Source of the DNA: CAWBJO01 sp963789175
GTDB lineage: Bacteria > Pseudomonadota > Alphaproteobacteria > Rhizobiales > Aestuariivirgaceae
Direction of reading: 5' to 3'
Assembly: GCA_963789175.1 (NCBI GenBank)
Contig: CAWBJO010000007.1
Coordinates: 434,001 to 498,000, forward strand
Length of the DNA: 64,000 nt
In this document: in pieces, positions 8,377 through 16,538 of the stretch
Numbering within the stretch: position 1 is the stretch's first letter
Layout: each line of letters starts with the position of its first letter
The notes under the pieces: model-generated
Told to the model about the DNA's origin: nothing
Database searches by the model: none
The model's input: the letters and a program-made list of their open reading frames with translations, nothing else
Position numbers and translations under genes: made by a program

Positions 8377-8463
8377 GCGGGCGTGGTGAAATTGGCAGAC
8401 ACGCAGGATTTAGGTTCCTGTGGGCGAAAGCCCTTGGGGGTTCAAGTCCCTCCGCCCGCACCA
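8377..8463 (+). tRNA. tRNA-Leu (anticodon UAG)
   Basis: The 87-nt gene folds as a class II tRNA. The acceptor stem is GCGGGCG/CGCCCGC, with a genome-encoded CCA. The D arm is TGGTGAAATTGGCA. The anticodon stem CAGGA/TCCTG encloses the loop TTTAGGT, giving anticodon TAG. A long variable arm follows, then the T arm GGGGGTTCAAGTCCCTC. A long variable arm is expected for leucine. Confidence 0.97.
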
Positions 8464-8556
8464 TTTCACCGTTCGTCCCCGAGCGGCTTGCGCAAATCGC
8501 GGTAGACAGTCACGTTGAAGGCGCCGACCGAACGCGCGAGAGGACCCGATCCTGCC

Positions 8557-10113
8557 ATGCAGATAACCGAAACCCTGAACGAAGGCCTCAAACGCTCCTT
8601 CAAGGTGACCGTCGACGCGTCCGAACTGGAACGTGACTTCTCGGCGAGGCTCGGAGAGCTCAGCGGCAGCGTCCGCATCAAGGGCTTCCGGCCCGGCAAG
8701 GTCCCCGTCCAGCACCTGCGCAAGGTCTACGGCAAGTCGGTCATGGCCGAAGTCCTTCAGAAGAAGGTCGACGACACGACCAAGAAAGCATTGGCCGATC
8801 GCCAGCTCAAACCGGCCTATACGCCGGAGGTCGAGCTGCCGAAGGACGAGGCCGAGATCCAGAAGGTGATGGACGGCAAGGGAGATCTTTCGTTCACGGT
8901 GAGCTTCGAGGTTATTCCGCCGATCGAGATCAAGGATTTCTCGGGACTCGAGGTCGAGCGGCTGGTCGTCGATGTCACCAACGACCATGTCCAGGAGGCG
9001 CTGAAGCGGATTGCGGCGCAGCAGAAGGAATTCGAAGACAAAGGTCCCGACGCGCCGGCGGAGACGGGCGACCGGGCGATGCTGTCCTTCGTCGGGCGCA
9101 TCGACGGCGAGGCGTTCGAGGGCGGCAGCGCCGATGACGTGCCGCTGGAGCTCGGCTCGGGCCAGTTTCTTCCGGGCTTCGAAGACCAGCTTCTCGGCGC
9201 CAAGGCGGGAGACGAGGTCACCGTCAAGGTGACGTTCCCAACCGAGTATGCGGTTCCGCATCTCGCTGGCAAGCCGGCCGAGTTCGAGGTCAAGGTCAAA
9301 TCGGTCGGCCGTCCGAAGGAACCGAGCATCGACGACGCGTTCGCCCAGAAGCTCGGCCTCGAGAACCGGGCAGCGCTCGAGGACACGGTTCGCGGCCGGA
9401 TCGCCGGCGAGTTCGGACAGATGACGGCGCTCAGGCTCAAGCGCGACCTCCTCGACCAGCTCGACGCGCTGTACGACTTCCCGCTTCCCAAGCGGCTGGT
9501 CGATTCCGAGTTCGAGCAGATCTGGCGGGCGCTCGGTTCCGAGATGAAGCGCGAAGGCAAGACTTTCGCCGACGAAGGAACGACGGAGGAGGCAGCGCGC
9601 GAGGAATACACGTCGATCGCCAATCGCCGCGTCCGGCTCGGGCTGCTCCTCGGCACGGTCGGCGAGCAGGCCGGCATCACGGTGAGCGATGACGAGATGC
9701 AGCGCGCCCTGATCGATCGCGCCCGCCAGTTTCCCGGTCAGGAGAAGAAGGTCATCGACTACTATCGCAAGAGCACTCACGCGCTTCTCGAGCTGCGCGG
9801 TCCGGTTTTCGAGCAGAAGGTCGTCGACTTAATCGTTTCAAAGGCAAAGGTGGCTGAAAAGAAGGTGACCCGGGAAGAGCTGGCGAAAGCGGTCGAAGCC
9901 GACCAGGAGCACGACCACCTTCATGACCATGACCATGACCATGACCATGACCATGCCCATGATCACCACGATCATGAACATGGCCACGACCATGGTCATC
10001 ACCATCACGATCACGACCATGACCATGACCACCACCACCACGATCATGACCACGACCATCATGACCATGGCCCCGGTGACGAGCGTGGCCCGGAGGCAAC
10101 GGAGAAAAGCTGA
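8557..10113 (+). CDS. tig: Trigger factor with a long His/Asp-rich C-terminal tail
   Basis: Trigger factor is the ribosome-bound chaperone and prolyl isomerase. The 518-residue protein begins MQITETLNEGLKRSF. It has the ribosome-binding signature GFRPGKVP (about residues 44-51), an FKBP-type domain (ETGDRAMLSFVGRIDG, then LPGFEDQLLGAKAGDE) and the helical C-terminal chaperone region. Known trigger factors are about 430-450 residues. Here a tail from about residue 449 adds roughly 60 residues that are almost only His and Asp (about 31 His), then ends GPGDERGPEATEKS. Such a tail should bind Ni, Zn, Co or Cu, as the His-rich tail of SlyD does. I chose the ATG at 8557 by family alignment. clpP follows 94 bp downstream. 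Confidence 0.96.
   Translation: MQITETLNEGLKRSFKVTVDASELERDFSARLGELSGSVRIKGFRPGKVPVQHLRKVYGKSVMAEVLQKKVDDTTKKALADRQLKPAYTPEVELPKDEAEIQKVMDGKGDLSFTVSFEVIPPIEIKDFSGLEVERLVVDVTNDHVQEALKRIAAQQKEFEDKGPDAPAETGDRAMLSFVGRIDGEAFEGGSADDVPLELGSGQFLPGFEDQLLGAKAGDEVTVKVTFPTEYAVPHLAGKPAEFEVKVKSVGRPKEPSIDDAFAQKLGLENRAALEDTVRGRIAGEFGQMTALRLKRDLLDQLDALYDFPLPKRLVDSEFEQIWRALGSEMKREGKTFADEGTTEEAAREEYTSIANRRVRLGLLLGTVGEQAGITVSDDEMQRALIDRARQFPGQEKKVIDYYRKSTHALLELRGPVFEQKVVDLIVSKAKVAEKKVTREELAKAVEADQEHDHLHDHDHDHDHDHAHDHHDHEHGHDHGHHHHDHDHDHDHHHHDHDHDHHDHGPGDERGPEATEKS
9919..10068 (+). repeat. Degenerate hexanucleotide repeat encoding the His/Asp tail
   Basis: Inside the 3' end of tig the motif CATGAC is repeated, exactly at first (about 9922-9954) and then with variants such as CATGAT and CACCAC. 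Six-base units keep the reading frame, so slipped-strand copying could change tail length without inactivating the gene. Confidence 0.85.
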
Positions 10114-10207
10114 CGTGCCGGGCAACCTGGTCCGCCCCTTCCCCGGCGGGGAGGGATCACCTATCTATGCCTCGGCCGACTGATTCTCTCTGACCCAAGG
10201 CACCCCC

Positions 10208-10840
10208 ATGAAAGACCCGATCGATACCTATGCCAACGTGCTCGTTCCCATGGTGGTCGAGCAGACCAGCCGGGGCGAGCGCGCCTACGACATCTATTCA
10301 CGCCTTCTCAAGGAGCGAATCATCTTCATGGCTGGACCCATCGAAGACAATGTCGCGACGCTGGTCGTCGCCCAGCTCCTGTTCCTGGAGGCCGAAAACC
10401 CGAAGAAGGAAATCGCCATGTACATCAACTCCCCGGGCGGCGTGGTGACGTCGGGGATGGCGATCTACGACACCATGCAGTTCATCCGGCCGGGGGTTTC
10501 GACGACGGTGATCGGCCAGGCGGCCTCCATGGGGTCGCTCCTGCTGTGCGCCGGCGAAAAGGACATGCGATTCGCCCTCAAGAATGCCCGGGTGATGGTC
10601 CATCAGCCGTCCGGCGGCTTCCAGGGCCAGGCGTCCGACATCGAGCGGCACGCCAAGGAGATCATCGAGCTGCGTTCCCGGCTGAACCAACTCTACGTCA
10701 AGCACACGGGACAGAAGCTGAGCGTCATCGTGGATGCGCTGGATCGCGACACGTTCCTTACCGCCGACGGTGCGAAGGACTTCGGGCTGGTGGACAAGGT
10801 GATAGACAAGCGACCCTTGCCGGCGGAAGCAAAAGCTTAA
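10208..10840 (+). CDS. clpP: ATP-dependent Clp protease proteolytic subunit
   Basis: ClpP forms the tetradecameric serine-protease chamber that works with ClpX and ClpA. The 210-residue length is typical. The catalytic triad is visible: Ser107 in GQAASMGS, His132 in VMVHQPSGG and Asp181 in LDRDTFL, with the same spacing as the E. coli enzyme. The oligomer segment INSPGG is intact. It lies between tig and clpX, the common proteobacterial order. CAAGGC is the likely ribosome-binding region. The 204-bp gap to clpX contains two small inverted repeats but no T-run, so co-transcription remains possible. Confidence 0.98.
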   Translation: MKDPIDTYANVLVPMVVEQTSRGERAYDIYSRLLKERIIFMAGPIEDNVATLVVAQLLFLEAENPKKEIAMYINSPGGVVTSGMAIYDTMQFIRPGVSTTVIGQAASMGSLLLCAGEKDMRFALKNARVMVHQPSGGFQGQASDIERHAKEIIELRSRLNQLYVKHTGQKLSVIVDALDRDTFLTADGAKDFGLVDKVIDKRPLPAEAKA

Positions 10841-11044
10841 GCAAGAACTCGTCGAATCGCCCCCAAGAAGCCGTTACGCGGGGGCAAAAAGGCCCTGAAT
10901 CAATCCTTGATTAACCATCGGGGCGCATGCTGTGATGCATTGCTGCGTCGGTGATTTGACGTAGACGGCCCGTACGTGGTTTCAACGAACAGGCAAAGCC
11001 GCAAGTGGAGCGTAAGATTTCCAGACGCGGCATGAGGAGAAGGC

Positions 11045-12319
11045 ATGAGCAAGTCAAGCGGAAGCGACAGCAAAAACACTCTCTACTGCTCCTTCTGCGG
11101 AAAGTCGCAGCACGAAGTCCGCAAACTCATCGCTGGACCGACCGTATTCATCTGCGACGAGTGCGTCGAGCTGTGCATGGACATCATCCGCGAGGAGAAC
11201 AAGTCCTCGCTCGTGAAGTCGCGGGACGGCGTGCCGACTCCGGGCGAGATCTGCAAGGTGCTCGACGACTACGTGATCGGCCAGGACTACGCCAAGCGGG
11301 TGCTGTCGGTCGCGGTGCACAATCACTACAAGCGCCTCAACCACGCCGCCAAGAACAACGACGTCGAGCTCGCCAAATCCAACATCCTGCTCGTCGGCCC
11401 GACCGGATGCGGCAAGACCCTGCTGGCCCAGACGCTCGCCCGCATCCTCGACGTGCCCTTCACCATGGCGGATGCGACGACGCTTACCGAAGCCGGCTAT
11501 GTCGGCGAGGACGTCGAGAACATCATCCTGAAGCTGCTGCAGGCAGCCGACTACAACGTCGAGCGGGCCCAGCGCGGCATCGTCTACATCGACGAGGTCG
11601 ACAAGATTTCGCGCAAGTCCGACAACCCCTCGATCACCCGCGACGTTTCGGGTGAGGGCGTCCAGCAGGCGCTGCTCAAGATCATGGAAGGCACCGTCGC
11701 GTCGGTTCCTCCGCAGGGCGGCCGCAAGCATCCCCAGCAGGAGTTCCTGCAGGTCGACACGACCAACATTCTCTTCATCTGCGGCGGCGCATTCGCCGGC
11801 CTCGAGAGAATCATCACCGCGCGCAGCAAGGGCTCGGGAATCGGGTTCGGCGCCGAGGTGAAATCGATCGACGACCGGCGCACCGGAGCGGTGCTGCGCG
11901 AGCTCGAGCCGGAGGATCTCCTCAAGTTCGGCCTCATTCCCGAATTCGTCGGCCGCCTGCCGGTCGTCGCGACGCTCGAGGATCTCGACGAGGCGGCGCT
12001 CATCCAGATCCTGGTCGAGCCGAAGAACGCGCTCGCCAAGCAGTATCAGCGGCTGTTCGAGATGGAGGACGTCCGTCTCAACATTACCGAGGACGCGTTC
12101 AAGTCCATCGCGCGGCGCGCCATCGACCGCAAGACGGGAGCCCGCGGCCTGCGATCGATCATGGAAGCGATCCTGCTCGACACGATGTTCGATCTGCCGA
12201 GCATGAACGGCGTCCAGGAGGTCGTGATCTCCAAGGAAGTCGTCGACGGCGAGGCGAAGCCGCTGCTGATCTACTCCGACCGCGAGAAGCCCGCCAAAGC
12301 GGCACCCGTTTCGGCCTGA
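11045..12319 (+). CDS. clpX: ATP-dependent Clp protease ATP-binding subunit ClpX
   Basis: ClpX is the AAA+ unfoldase that feeds substrates to ClpP. The 424-residue protein has the N-terminal four-cysteine zinc-binding domain (YCSFCGK and FICDECVELC). It also has Walker A GPTGCGKT at about residues 118-125, Walker B IVYIDEVDK, the GYVGEDVE loop and the C-terminal sensor II region KTGARGLRSIMEAIL. All are intact. AGGAGAAGGC sits just before the ATG. In this group it normally degrades cell-cycle and stress regulators and ssrA-tagged proteins. Confidence 0.98.
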   Translation: MSKSSGSDSKNTLYCSFCGKSQHEVRKLIAGPTVFICDECVELCMDIIREENKSSLVKSRDGVPTPGEICKVLDDYVIGQDYAKRVLSVAVHNHYKRLNHAAKNNDVELAKSNILLVGPTGCGKTLLAQTLARILDVPFTMADATTLTEAGYVGEDVENIILKLLQAADYNVERAQRGIVYIDEVDKISRKSDNPSITRDVSGEGVQQALLKIMEGTVASVPPQGGRKHPQQEFLQVDTTNILFICGGAFAGLERIITARSKGSGIGFGAEVKSIDDRRTGAVLRELEPEDLLKFGLIPEFVGRLPVVATLEDLDEAALIQILVEPKNALAKQYQRLFEMEDVRLNITEDAFKSIARRAIDRKTGARGLRSIMEAILLDTMFDLPSMNGVQEVVISKEVVDGEAKPLLIYSDREKPAKAAPVSA

Positions 12320-12660
12320 CGGGCCCCTGAAGGTCGGCCAAACCGGCCCGTCGCCGGGAAGCGGCCCGCAAACCGGCGCAGGGGAGGGTGAATCGCCCTC
12401 TTCGGCTTCCCGGAAACCATTGGCACCACTATCGTTTTCCATGCCTGCGGAGAGGGGTTGAATTCCCCTCCGCACGCATCCATTTTGATACACCGAAGCA
12501 ACCGCCTCTCCAGAGCGATTCGGGCGTCTTGGAGAGGACCACCCAGGTTCAAAAAACGGCACCCGTCGTTTGTCCCTCGAGAGTCCAGTTCGTTCGCCTG
12601 CATCGGGGCGCAATACCGGGGCAGGAATGAGAGGGTGCCTATAAAGAAAGGACAAGCCCC
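12320..12660. other. clpX-lon spacer with a strong hairpin
   Basis: A 341-bp gap with no gene. At 12446-12474 an inverted repeat pairs TGCGGA with TCCGCA and GGGG with CCCC around the loop TTGAATT, with a 2-nt bulge. No T-run follows, so it is a poor intrinsic terminator. AAAGAAAGGAC just before 12661 is the lon ribosome-binding site. I could not identify a heat-shock promoter with confidence. Confidence 0.45.
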
Positions 12661-15090
12661 ATGACCGACACGCCGACGAAACCCCCGCGCAACCCTGAGC
12701 TTGAGACCATCTATCCGGTCCTGCCGCTGCGCGACATCGTCGTCTTCCCGCACATGATCGTGCCGCTGTTCGTCGGTCGCGAGAAGTCGATTCGCGCCCT
12801 CGAAGAGGTCATGCGCGAAGACAAGAAGGTGCTGCTCGTCGCCCAACGGAACGCCGCCGACGACGATCCGGAGACCTCGTCGCTGTACGGGATCGGGACC
12901 ATCGCGTCGGTGCTGCAGCTCCTCAAGCTTCCGGACGGAACCGTGAAGGTCCTGGTCGAAGGCGCGAGTCGCGCCAAGATCGTCGACTTCACCGGCCGCG
13001 ACGACTTCCACGAGGCCATCGTCGAGAACCTTCCCTCCACGGTCGGAGAGGAGAAGGAGACCGAGGCGCTGGCGCGCACGGTAGTGTCGCAGTTCGACAG
13101 CTACGTGAAGCTCAACAAGAAGGTGCCGCAGGAGGTGCTGGCGACCATCGGCCAGATCACCGACCATGCCAAGCTCGCCGATACGGTGGCGTCGCACCTC
13201 GCCATCAAGCTCGCCGAAAAGCAGGACCTGCTGGAAATCATCGCGGTGCCGGCGCGGCTCGAGAAGGTCTATGCGCTGATGGAAAGCGAGATCTCGGTCC
13301 TGCAGGTTGAGAAGCGCATCCGCTCGCGCGTCAAGCGGCAAATGGAGAAGACGCAGCGCGAGTACTACCTCAACGAGCAGATGAAGGCGATCCAGAAGGA
13401 GCTCGGCGACGGCGAGGAGCGCGACGAACTCAACGAGCTCGAGACGCGAATCAAGAACACCAAGTTCACCAAGGAAGCCCGGGAGCGGGCCGAGACCGAG
13501 CTCAAGAAGCTCAGGCAGATGAGCCCGATGTCGGCAGAGGCGACGGTGGTGCGAAACTACCTCGATTGGCTGCTCGGCATTCCGTGGGGCGACAAGAGCA
13601 AGGTGAAGCGCGACCTGTCGTTCGCCGAGGACGTGCTCGACCGCGACCACTTCGGCCTCGAGAAGGTCAAAGAGCGCATCGTCGAGTATCTGGCGGTGCA
13701 GACGCGGACCAACAAGCTGCGCGGCCCCATCCTGTGCCTGGTCGGACCGCCGGGCGTCGGCAAGACGTCGCTCGGCAAGTCGATCGCGAAGGCGACGGGA
13801 CGCGAGTTCGTGCGCATGTCGCTCGGCGGCGTGCGCGACGAGGCGGAGATCCGCGGCCATCGGCGGACCTATATCGGCTCGATGCCGGGCAAGGTCATCC
13901 AGTCGATGCGCAAGGCGAAGAAGAGCAACCCGCTCTTCCTCCTCGACGAGATCGACAAGATGGGCATGGACTTCCGCGGCGATCCGTCCTCGGCGCTGCT
14001 CGAGGTGCTCGATCCCGAGCAGAACTCGACGTTCATGGACCACTATCTCGAGATCGAGTACGACCTTTCCAACGTCATGTTCGTGACGACGGCGAACACT
14101 CTCAACATCCCGCCGGCACTCATGGACCGGATGGAGATCATCCGCATCGCCGGTTACACGGAGGACGAGAAGGTCGAGATCGCCCGCCGGCACCTCATTC
14201 CGAAGACCATGGAGCACCACGGTCTGGCAAAGGAAGAGTTCGAAATCTCCAAGGATGCGCTCCTCGAGATGATCCGCCGCTACACGCGGGAGGCGGGCGT
14301 CCGCAATCTCGAGCGCGAGATCAACACGCTGTCGCGCAAGGCGATCAAGCAGCTCCTGAAGTCGAAGTCCAAGAAGTCGGTCAAGGTGTCCAAGAAGTCG
14401 CTCGAGAGCTTCCTCTCGGTACCGAAGTTCCGCTACGGCGAGGCCGAGCTCGAGGATCAGGTCGGCGTCGTCACGGGCCTCGCCTGGACGGAGGTGGGCG
14501 GCGAGCTCCTGACGGTCGAAGCCGTGATGATGCCCGGCAAGGGCAAGATGACAGTGACCGGCAACCTTCGCGACGTGATGAAGGAATCGATCTCGGCGGC
14601 TTCGTCCTACGTGCGGTCGCGTGCCCTGGATTTCGGCATCCAGCCGCCGCTGTACGAGAAGCGCGACATCCACGTTCACGTGCCGGAGGGCGCGACGCCC
14701 AAGGACGGTCCGTCGGCCGGTATCGCCATGGTCACGGCGATCGTGTCGGTGATGACGGGCATACCCGTCCGCCGCGACGTGGCGATGACGGGCGAGATCA
14801 CGCTGCGCGGGCGGGTCTTGCCGATCGGAGGCCTCAAGGAGAAGCTCCTGGCAGCCCTGCGCGGCGGCATCAAGCGGGTCATGATCCCGGAGGAAAACGT
14901 CAAGGACCTCTCCGAGATTCCGGACAACGTGAAGTCCGGCCTCGAGATCATCCCGGTCGCCCGGATGGATGAAGTGCTGAAGCACGCGCTCACCCGCAAG
15001 CTTCAGCCGATCACCTGGGACGAGGAGGCGGCAGCGGAAACGCCCCGCACCACGCCTCCGGGCGGTGAAGAAGGAATCCGGGCGCACTAA
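12661..15090 (+). CDS. lon: ATP-dependent protease Lon
   Basis: Lon is a homo-hexameric AAA+ serine protease that removes damaged and short-lived regulatory proteins. The 809-residue protein has the N-terminal LON substrate domain (YPVLPLRDIVVFPHM), a coiled-coil region and the ATPase module with Walker A GPPGVGKT at about residues 362-369. The protease domain carries the Ser685-Lys728 dyad (PKDGPSAG and GGLKEKLLA). A bipartite lysine-rich stretch (about residues 560-575) lies between the ATPase and protease parts. It lies downstream of clpX and is followed by its own terminator, so it may be a separate unit. Confidence 0.98.
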   Translation: MTDTPTKPPRNPELETIYPVLPLRDIVVFPHMIVPLFVGREKSIRALEEVMREDKKVLLVAQRNAADDDPETSSLYGIGTIASVLQLLKLPDGTVKVLVEGASRAKIVDFTGRDDFHEAIVENLPSTVGEEKETEALARTVVSQFDSYVKLNKKVPQEVLATIGQITDHAKLADTVASHLAIKLAEKQDLLEIIAVPARLEKVYALMESEISVLQVEKRIRSRVKRQMEKTQREYYLNEQMKAIQKELGDGEERDELNELETRIKNTKFTKEARERAETELKKLRQMSPMSAEATVVRNYLDWLLGIPWGDKSKVKRDLSFAEDVLDRDHFGLEKVKERIVEYLAVQTRTNKLRGPILCLVGPPGVGKTSLGKSIAKATGREFVRMSLGGVRDEAEIRGHRRTYIGSMPGKVIQSMRKAKKSNPLFLLDEIDKMGMDFRGDPSSALLEVLDPEQNSTFMDHYLEIEYDLSNVMFVTTANTLNIPPALMDRMEIIRIAGYTEDEKVEIARRHLIPKTMEHHGLAKEEFEISKDALLEMIRRYTREAGVRNLEREINTLSRKAIKQLLKSKSKKSVKVSKKSLESFLSVPKFRYGEAELEDQVGVVTGLAWTEVGGELLTVEAVMMPGKGKMTVTGNLRDVMKESISAASSYVRSRALDFGIQPPLYEKRDIHVHVPEGATPKDGPSAGIAMVTAIVSVMTGIPVRRDVAMTGEITLRGRVLPIGGLKEKLLAALRGGIKRVMIPEENVKDLSEIPDNVKSGLEIIPVARMDEVLKHALTRKLQPITWDEEAAAETPRTTPPGGEEGIRAH

Positions 15091-15115
15091 AGAGGCGCCT
15101 CGGGTCTACGGATCG

Positions 15116-15146
15116 GGGCGGATCTTCGGGTCCGCCCTTTTCATTT
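15116..15146 (+). terminator. Rho-independent terminator of lon
   Basis: The stem GGGCGGA / TCCGCCC with an 8-nt loop containing TTCG is followed by TTTTCATTTT. It starts 26 bp after the lon stop codon. Confidence 0.85.
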
Positions 15147-15275
15147 TGCCGGCGCGGCGAACGGTTCGTCGAATCGCTGCGAGGGGTTCGCGCAGGCGGT
15201 GCCGGCAATTCGCCGTGTTATCCGTTCCGGTTTTTGCGTTGCGTTTACAGGCGCGTAGGGCGCGGCGTCGCCGCG

Positions 15276-15290
15276 TTAACCGGTTCTTAA
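15276..15290. promoter_or_regulatory. CtrA-type box upstream of hupB
   Basis: The sequence TTAA-CCGGTTC-TTAA followed by CC matches the full CtrA consensus TTAA-N7-TTAAC. It lies about 110 bp before the hupB start. CtrA is the alphaproteobacterial cell-cycle regulator. The surrounding bases are locally AT-richer than the neighbouring genes. Confidence 0.55.
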
Positions 15291-15397
15291 CCAAAATCCC
15301 TTGGATTTCAGCCATTCGGACCCGTGGCCTGCCATCCGCGGAAGTCAGTCTGCCTGCTGAGTTCCCGATTCAACACACAAGCAAAGGATGTCAGGAC

Positions 15398-15673
15398 ATG
15401 AACAAGATGGAACTCATCAACAAGGTGGCGAAGGAAACGAAGCTGACGAACCGGGACGCGACGGAAATCATCGAGGCGACGCTCGAGAACATCATGAAGG
15501 CGCTGCAAGGCGGCGACGAAGTGCGCCTGGTCGGGTTCGGCACGTTCACCGTGTCGCGCCGCAAAGCCTCGGAAGGCCGCAACCCGCGCACCGGCGAGCC
15601 CATCCAAATCCCCGAGACCAAGAATCCGAAGTTCCGCGCCGGCAAGACGCTGAAGCAGGCGGTCAACGGCTGA
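15398..15673 (+). CDS. hupB: DNA-binding protein HU
   Basis: A 91-residue histone-like protein that bends and compacts DNA as a dimer. The N-terminal helices (MNKMELINKVAKETKLT) are followed by the conserved GFGTFTVSRRKASEGRNPRTGEP arm segment, and the end is FRAGKTLKQAVNG. That is the HU rather than the IHF pattern. The gene follows lon, as in many proteobacteria. AGGA lies 4-5 bases before the ATG. The upstream 307-bp gap contains the lon terminator and a CtrA-type box, so hupB is probably transcribed from its own promoter. Confidence 0.97.
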   Translation: MNKMELINKVAKETKLTNRDATEIIEATLENIMKALQGGDEVRLVGFGTFTVSRRKASEGRNPRTGEPIQIPETKNPKFRAGKTLKQAVNG

Positions 15674-15725
15674 GGGTGGAACGAGTCTTGCGAGTGAGGC
15701 TGTGCGTGGCGGAGAGTTGAGCTTC

Positions 15726-15754
15726 TTGCATCCCGCCCGCGCTTAAGACTAATG
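15726..15754 (+). promoter_or_regulatory. Possible promoter for tRNA-Val
   Basis: TTGCAT and CTAATG are spaced by 17 bp, and the -10 ends 11 bp before the tRNA. The match to consensus is moderate. Confidence 0.35.
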
Positions 15755-15764
15755 AGGTGGGGCC

Positions 15765-15840
15765 GGGCGGTTAGCTCAGCTGGTAGAGCATCTCGTTTAC
15801 ACCGAGGAGGTCGGGAGTTCGAGTCTCTCACCGCCCACCA
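15765..15840 (+). tRNA. tRNA-Val (anticodon UAC)
   Basis: A 76-nt cloverleaf: acceptor GGGCGGT/ACCGCCC with encoded CCA, D arm GCTCAGCTGGTAGAGC, anticodon loop TTTACAC giving TAC, and T arm with GTTCGAGTC. Confidence 0.97.
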
Positions 15841-15883
15841 CCATCGGTTCTTGAACTAAGTCCGAGAAGGACACGAACAATCG

Positions 15884-15912
15884 TTGACAGGGTATGGACC
15901 CTGTCTTATTTG
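15884..15912 (+). promoter_or_regulatory. Putative promoter for tRNA-Asp, overlapping an inverted repeat
   Basis: A perfect -35 TTGACA and a -10 like TATTTG are separated by 17 bp, and the -10 ends 12 bp before the tRNA. A 7-bp inverted repeat (ACAGGGT, ATGG, ACCCTGT) overlaps the -35 and fills the spacer. It could also serve as a weak terminator for the preceding tRNA-Val. Confidence 0.5.
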
Positions 15913-15924
15913 CAGCGCTGGACT

Positions 15925-16002
15925 GCGGGTGTAGCTCAGTTGGTTTAGAGCGCCGGCCTGTCACGCCGGAGGTCGCGGGTTCGAGCCCCGTCACTCGCGC
16001 CA
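15925..16002 (+). tRNA. tRNA-Asp (anticodon GUC)
   Basis: A 78-nt cloverleaf: acceptor GCGGGTG/CACTCGC with discriminator G and encoded CCA, an enlarged D loop (AGTTGGTTTA), anticodon stem CCGGC/GCCGG with loop CTGTCAC giving GTC, and T loop TTCGAGC. Confidence 0.97.
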
Positions 16003-16160
16003 TTGCATTTCAAGCCCACAACCCCACATAAGCGGTGAAAGCCGGCACGCCGCGGTGCCGCCCGGGCACCTGAATGGACTTGCGGACTCCGCCACCTGTG
16101 CGCTACGACGGCACGGCGCTATAGCGAGTTCCAAGCCCGGGCAAATCTCCTTTAAAGTCC

Positions 16161-16538
16161 ATGGATCAGTCGATACCAGGTTTGCTCAAAGACTATCTTC
16201 CGGTGGCGATTTTCATGGCCGTCTGCGCGGGCATCGGTCTGGCGTTGATGGCGTCGGCGCTCGTCATCGCGGTGCGGCGCCCGGACCCCGAGAAACTGTC
16301 CGCCTACGAATGCGGCTTCGATCCGTTCGACGATGCCCGCATGAAGTTCGACGTCCGATTCTACCTGGTGTCGATCCTGTTCATCATCTTCGATCTCGAG
16401 GTGGCGTTTCTGTTCCCGTGGGCGATCACGCTCGGCGACGTCGGCCTGTTCGGATTCTGGTCGATGATGATTTTCCTCGCCATCCTGACGATCGGCTTCA
16501 TCTACGAGTGGCGAAAGGGAGCGCTGGAGTGGGATTGA
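16161..16538 (+). CDS. nuoA: NADH-quinone oxidoreductase subunit A
   Basis: Membrane subunit of proton-pumping complex I, at the junction with the peripheral arm. The 125-residue protein has three hydrophobic helices (about residues 12-36, 64-88 and 96-116). It carries the conserved YECGFDPFDDAR loop and the FLFPWA motif after helix 2. It is the first gene of the nuo operon, about 160 bp after tRNA-Asp, and its last 10 bp overlap nuoB, suggesting translational coupling. No clear promoter could be assigned; a CTATAG near 16120 is a weak candidate. Confidence 0.97.
   Translation: MDQSIPGLLKDYLPVAIFMAVCAGIGLALMASALVIAVRRPDPEKLSAYECGFDPFDDARMKFDVRFYLVSILFIIFDLEVAFLFPWAITLGDVGLFGFWSMMIFLAILTIGFIYEWRKGALEWD

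Noticed and set aside
9919..10068. CRISPR-like repeat
   Set aside because: The units are six bases, in frame and coding, without spacers.
9838..10125. A Met/Val repeat protein on the minus strand
   Set aside because: It is only the reverse reading of the trigger factor His/Asp repeat.
10859..10888. Terminator after clpP (GCCCCC/GGGGGC hairpin)
   Set aside because: The stem is followed by A residues rather than T on the plus strand and the loop is large, so intrinsic termination is not supported.
12420..12660. Permuted tmRNA in the clpX-lon gap
   Set aside because: The T-arm-like hairpin suggested it, but no tag-peptide reading frame and no matching 5' acceptor half are present.
12271..15087. 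A 938-codon open frame on the minus strand
   Set aside because: It is antisense to lon, which has every family motif. The product is Arg/His/Leu-rich shadow sequence caused by GC-biased third positions.
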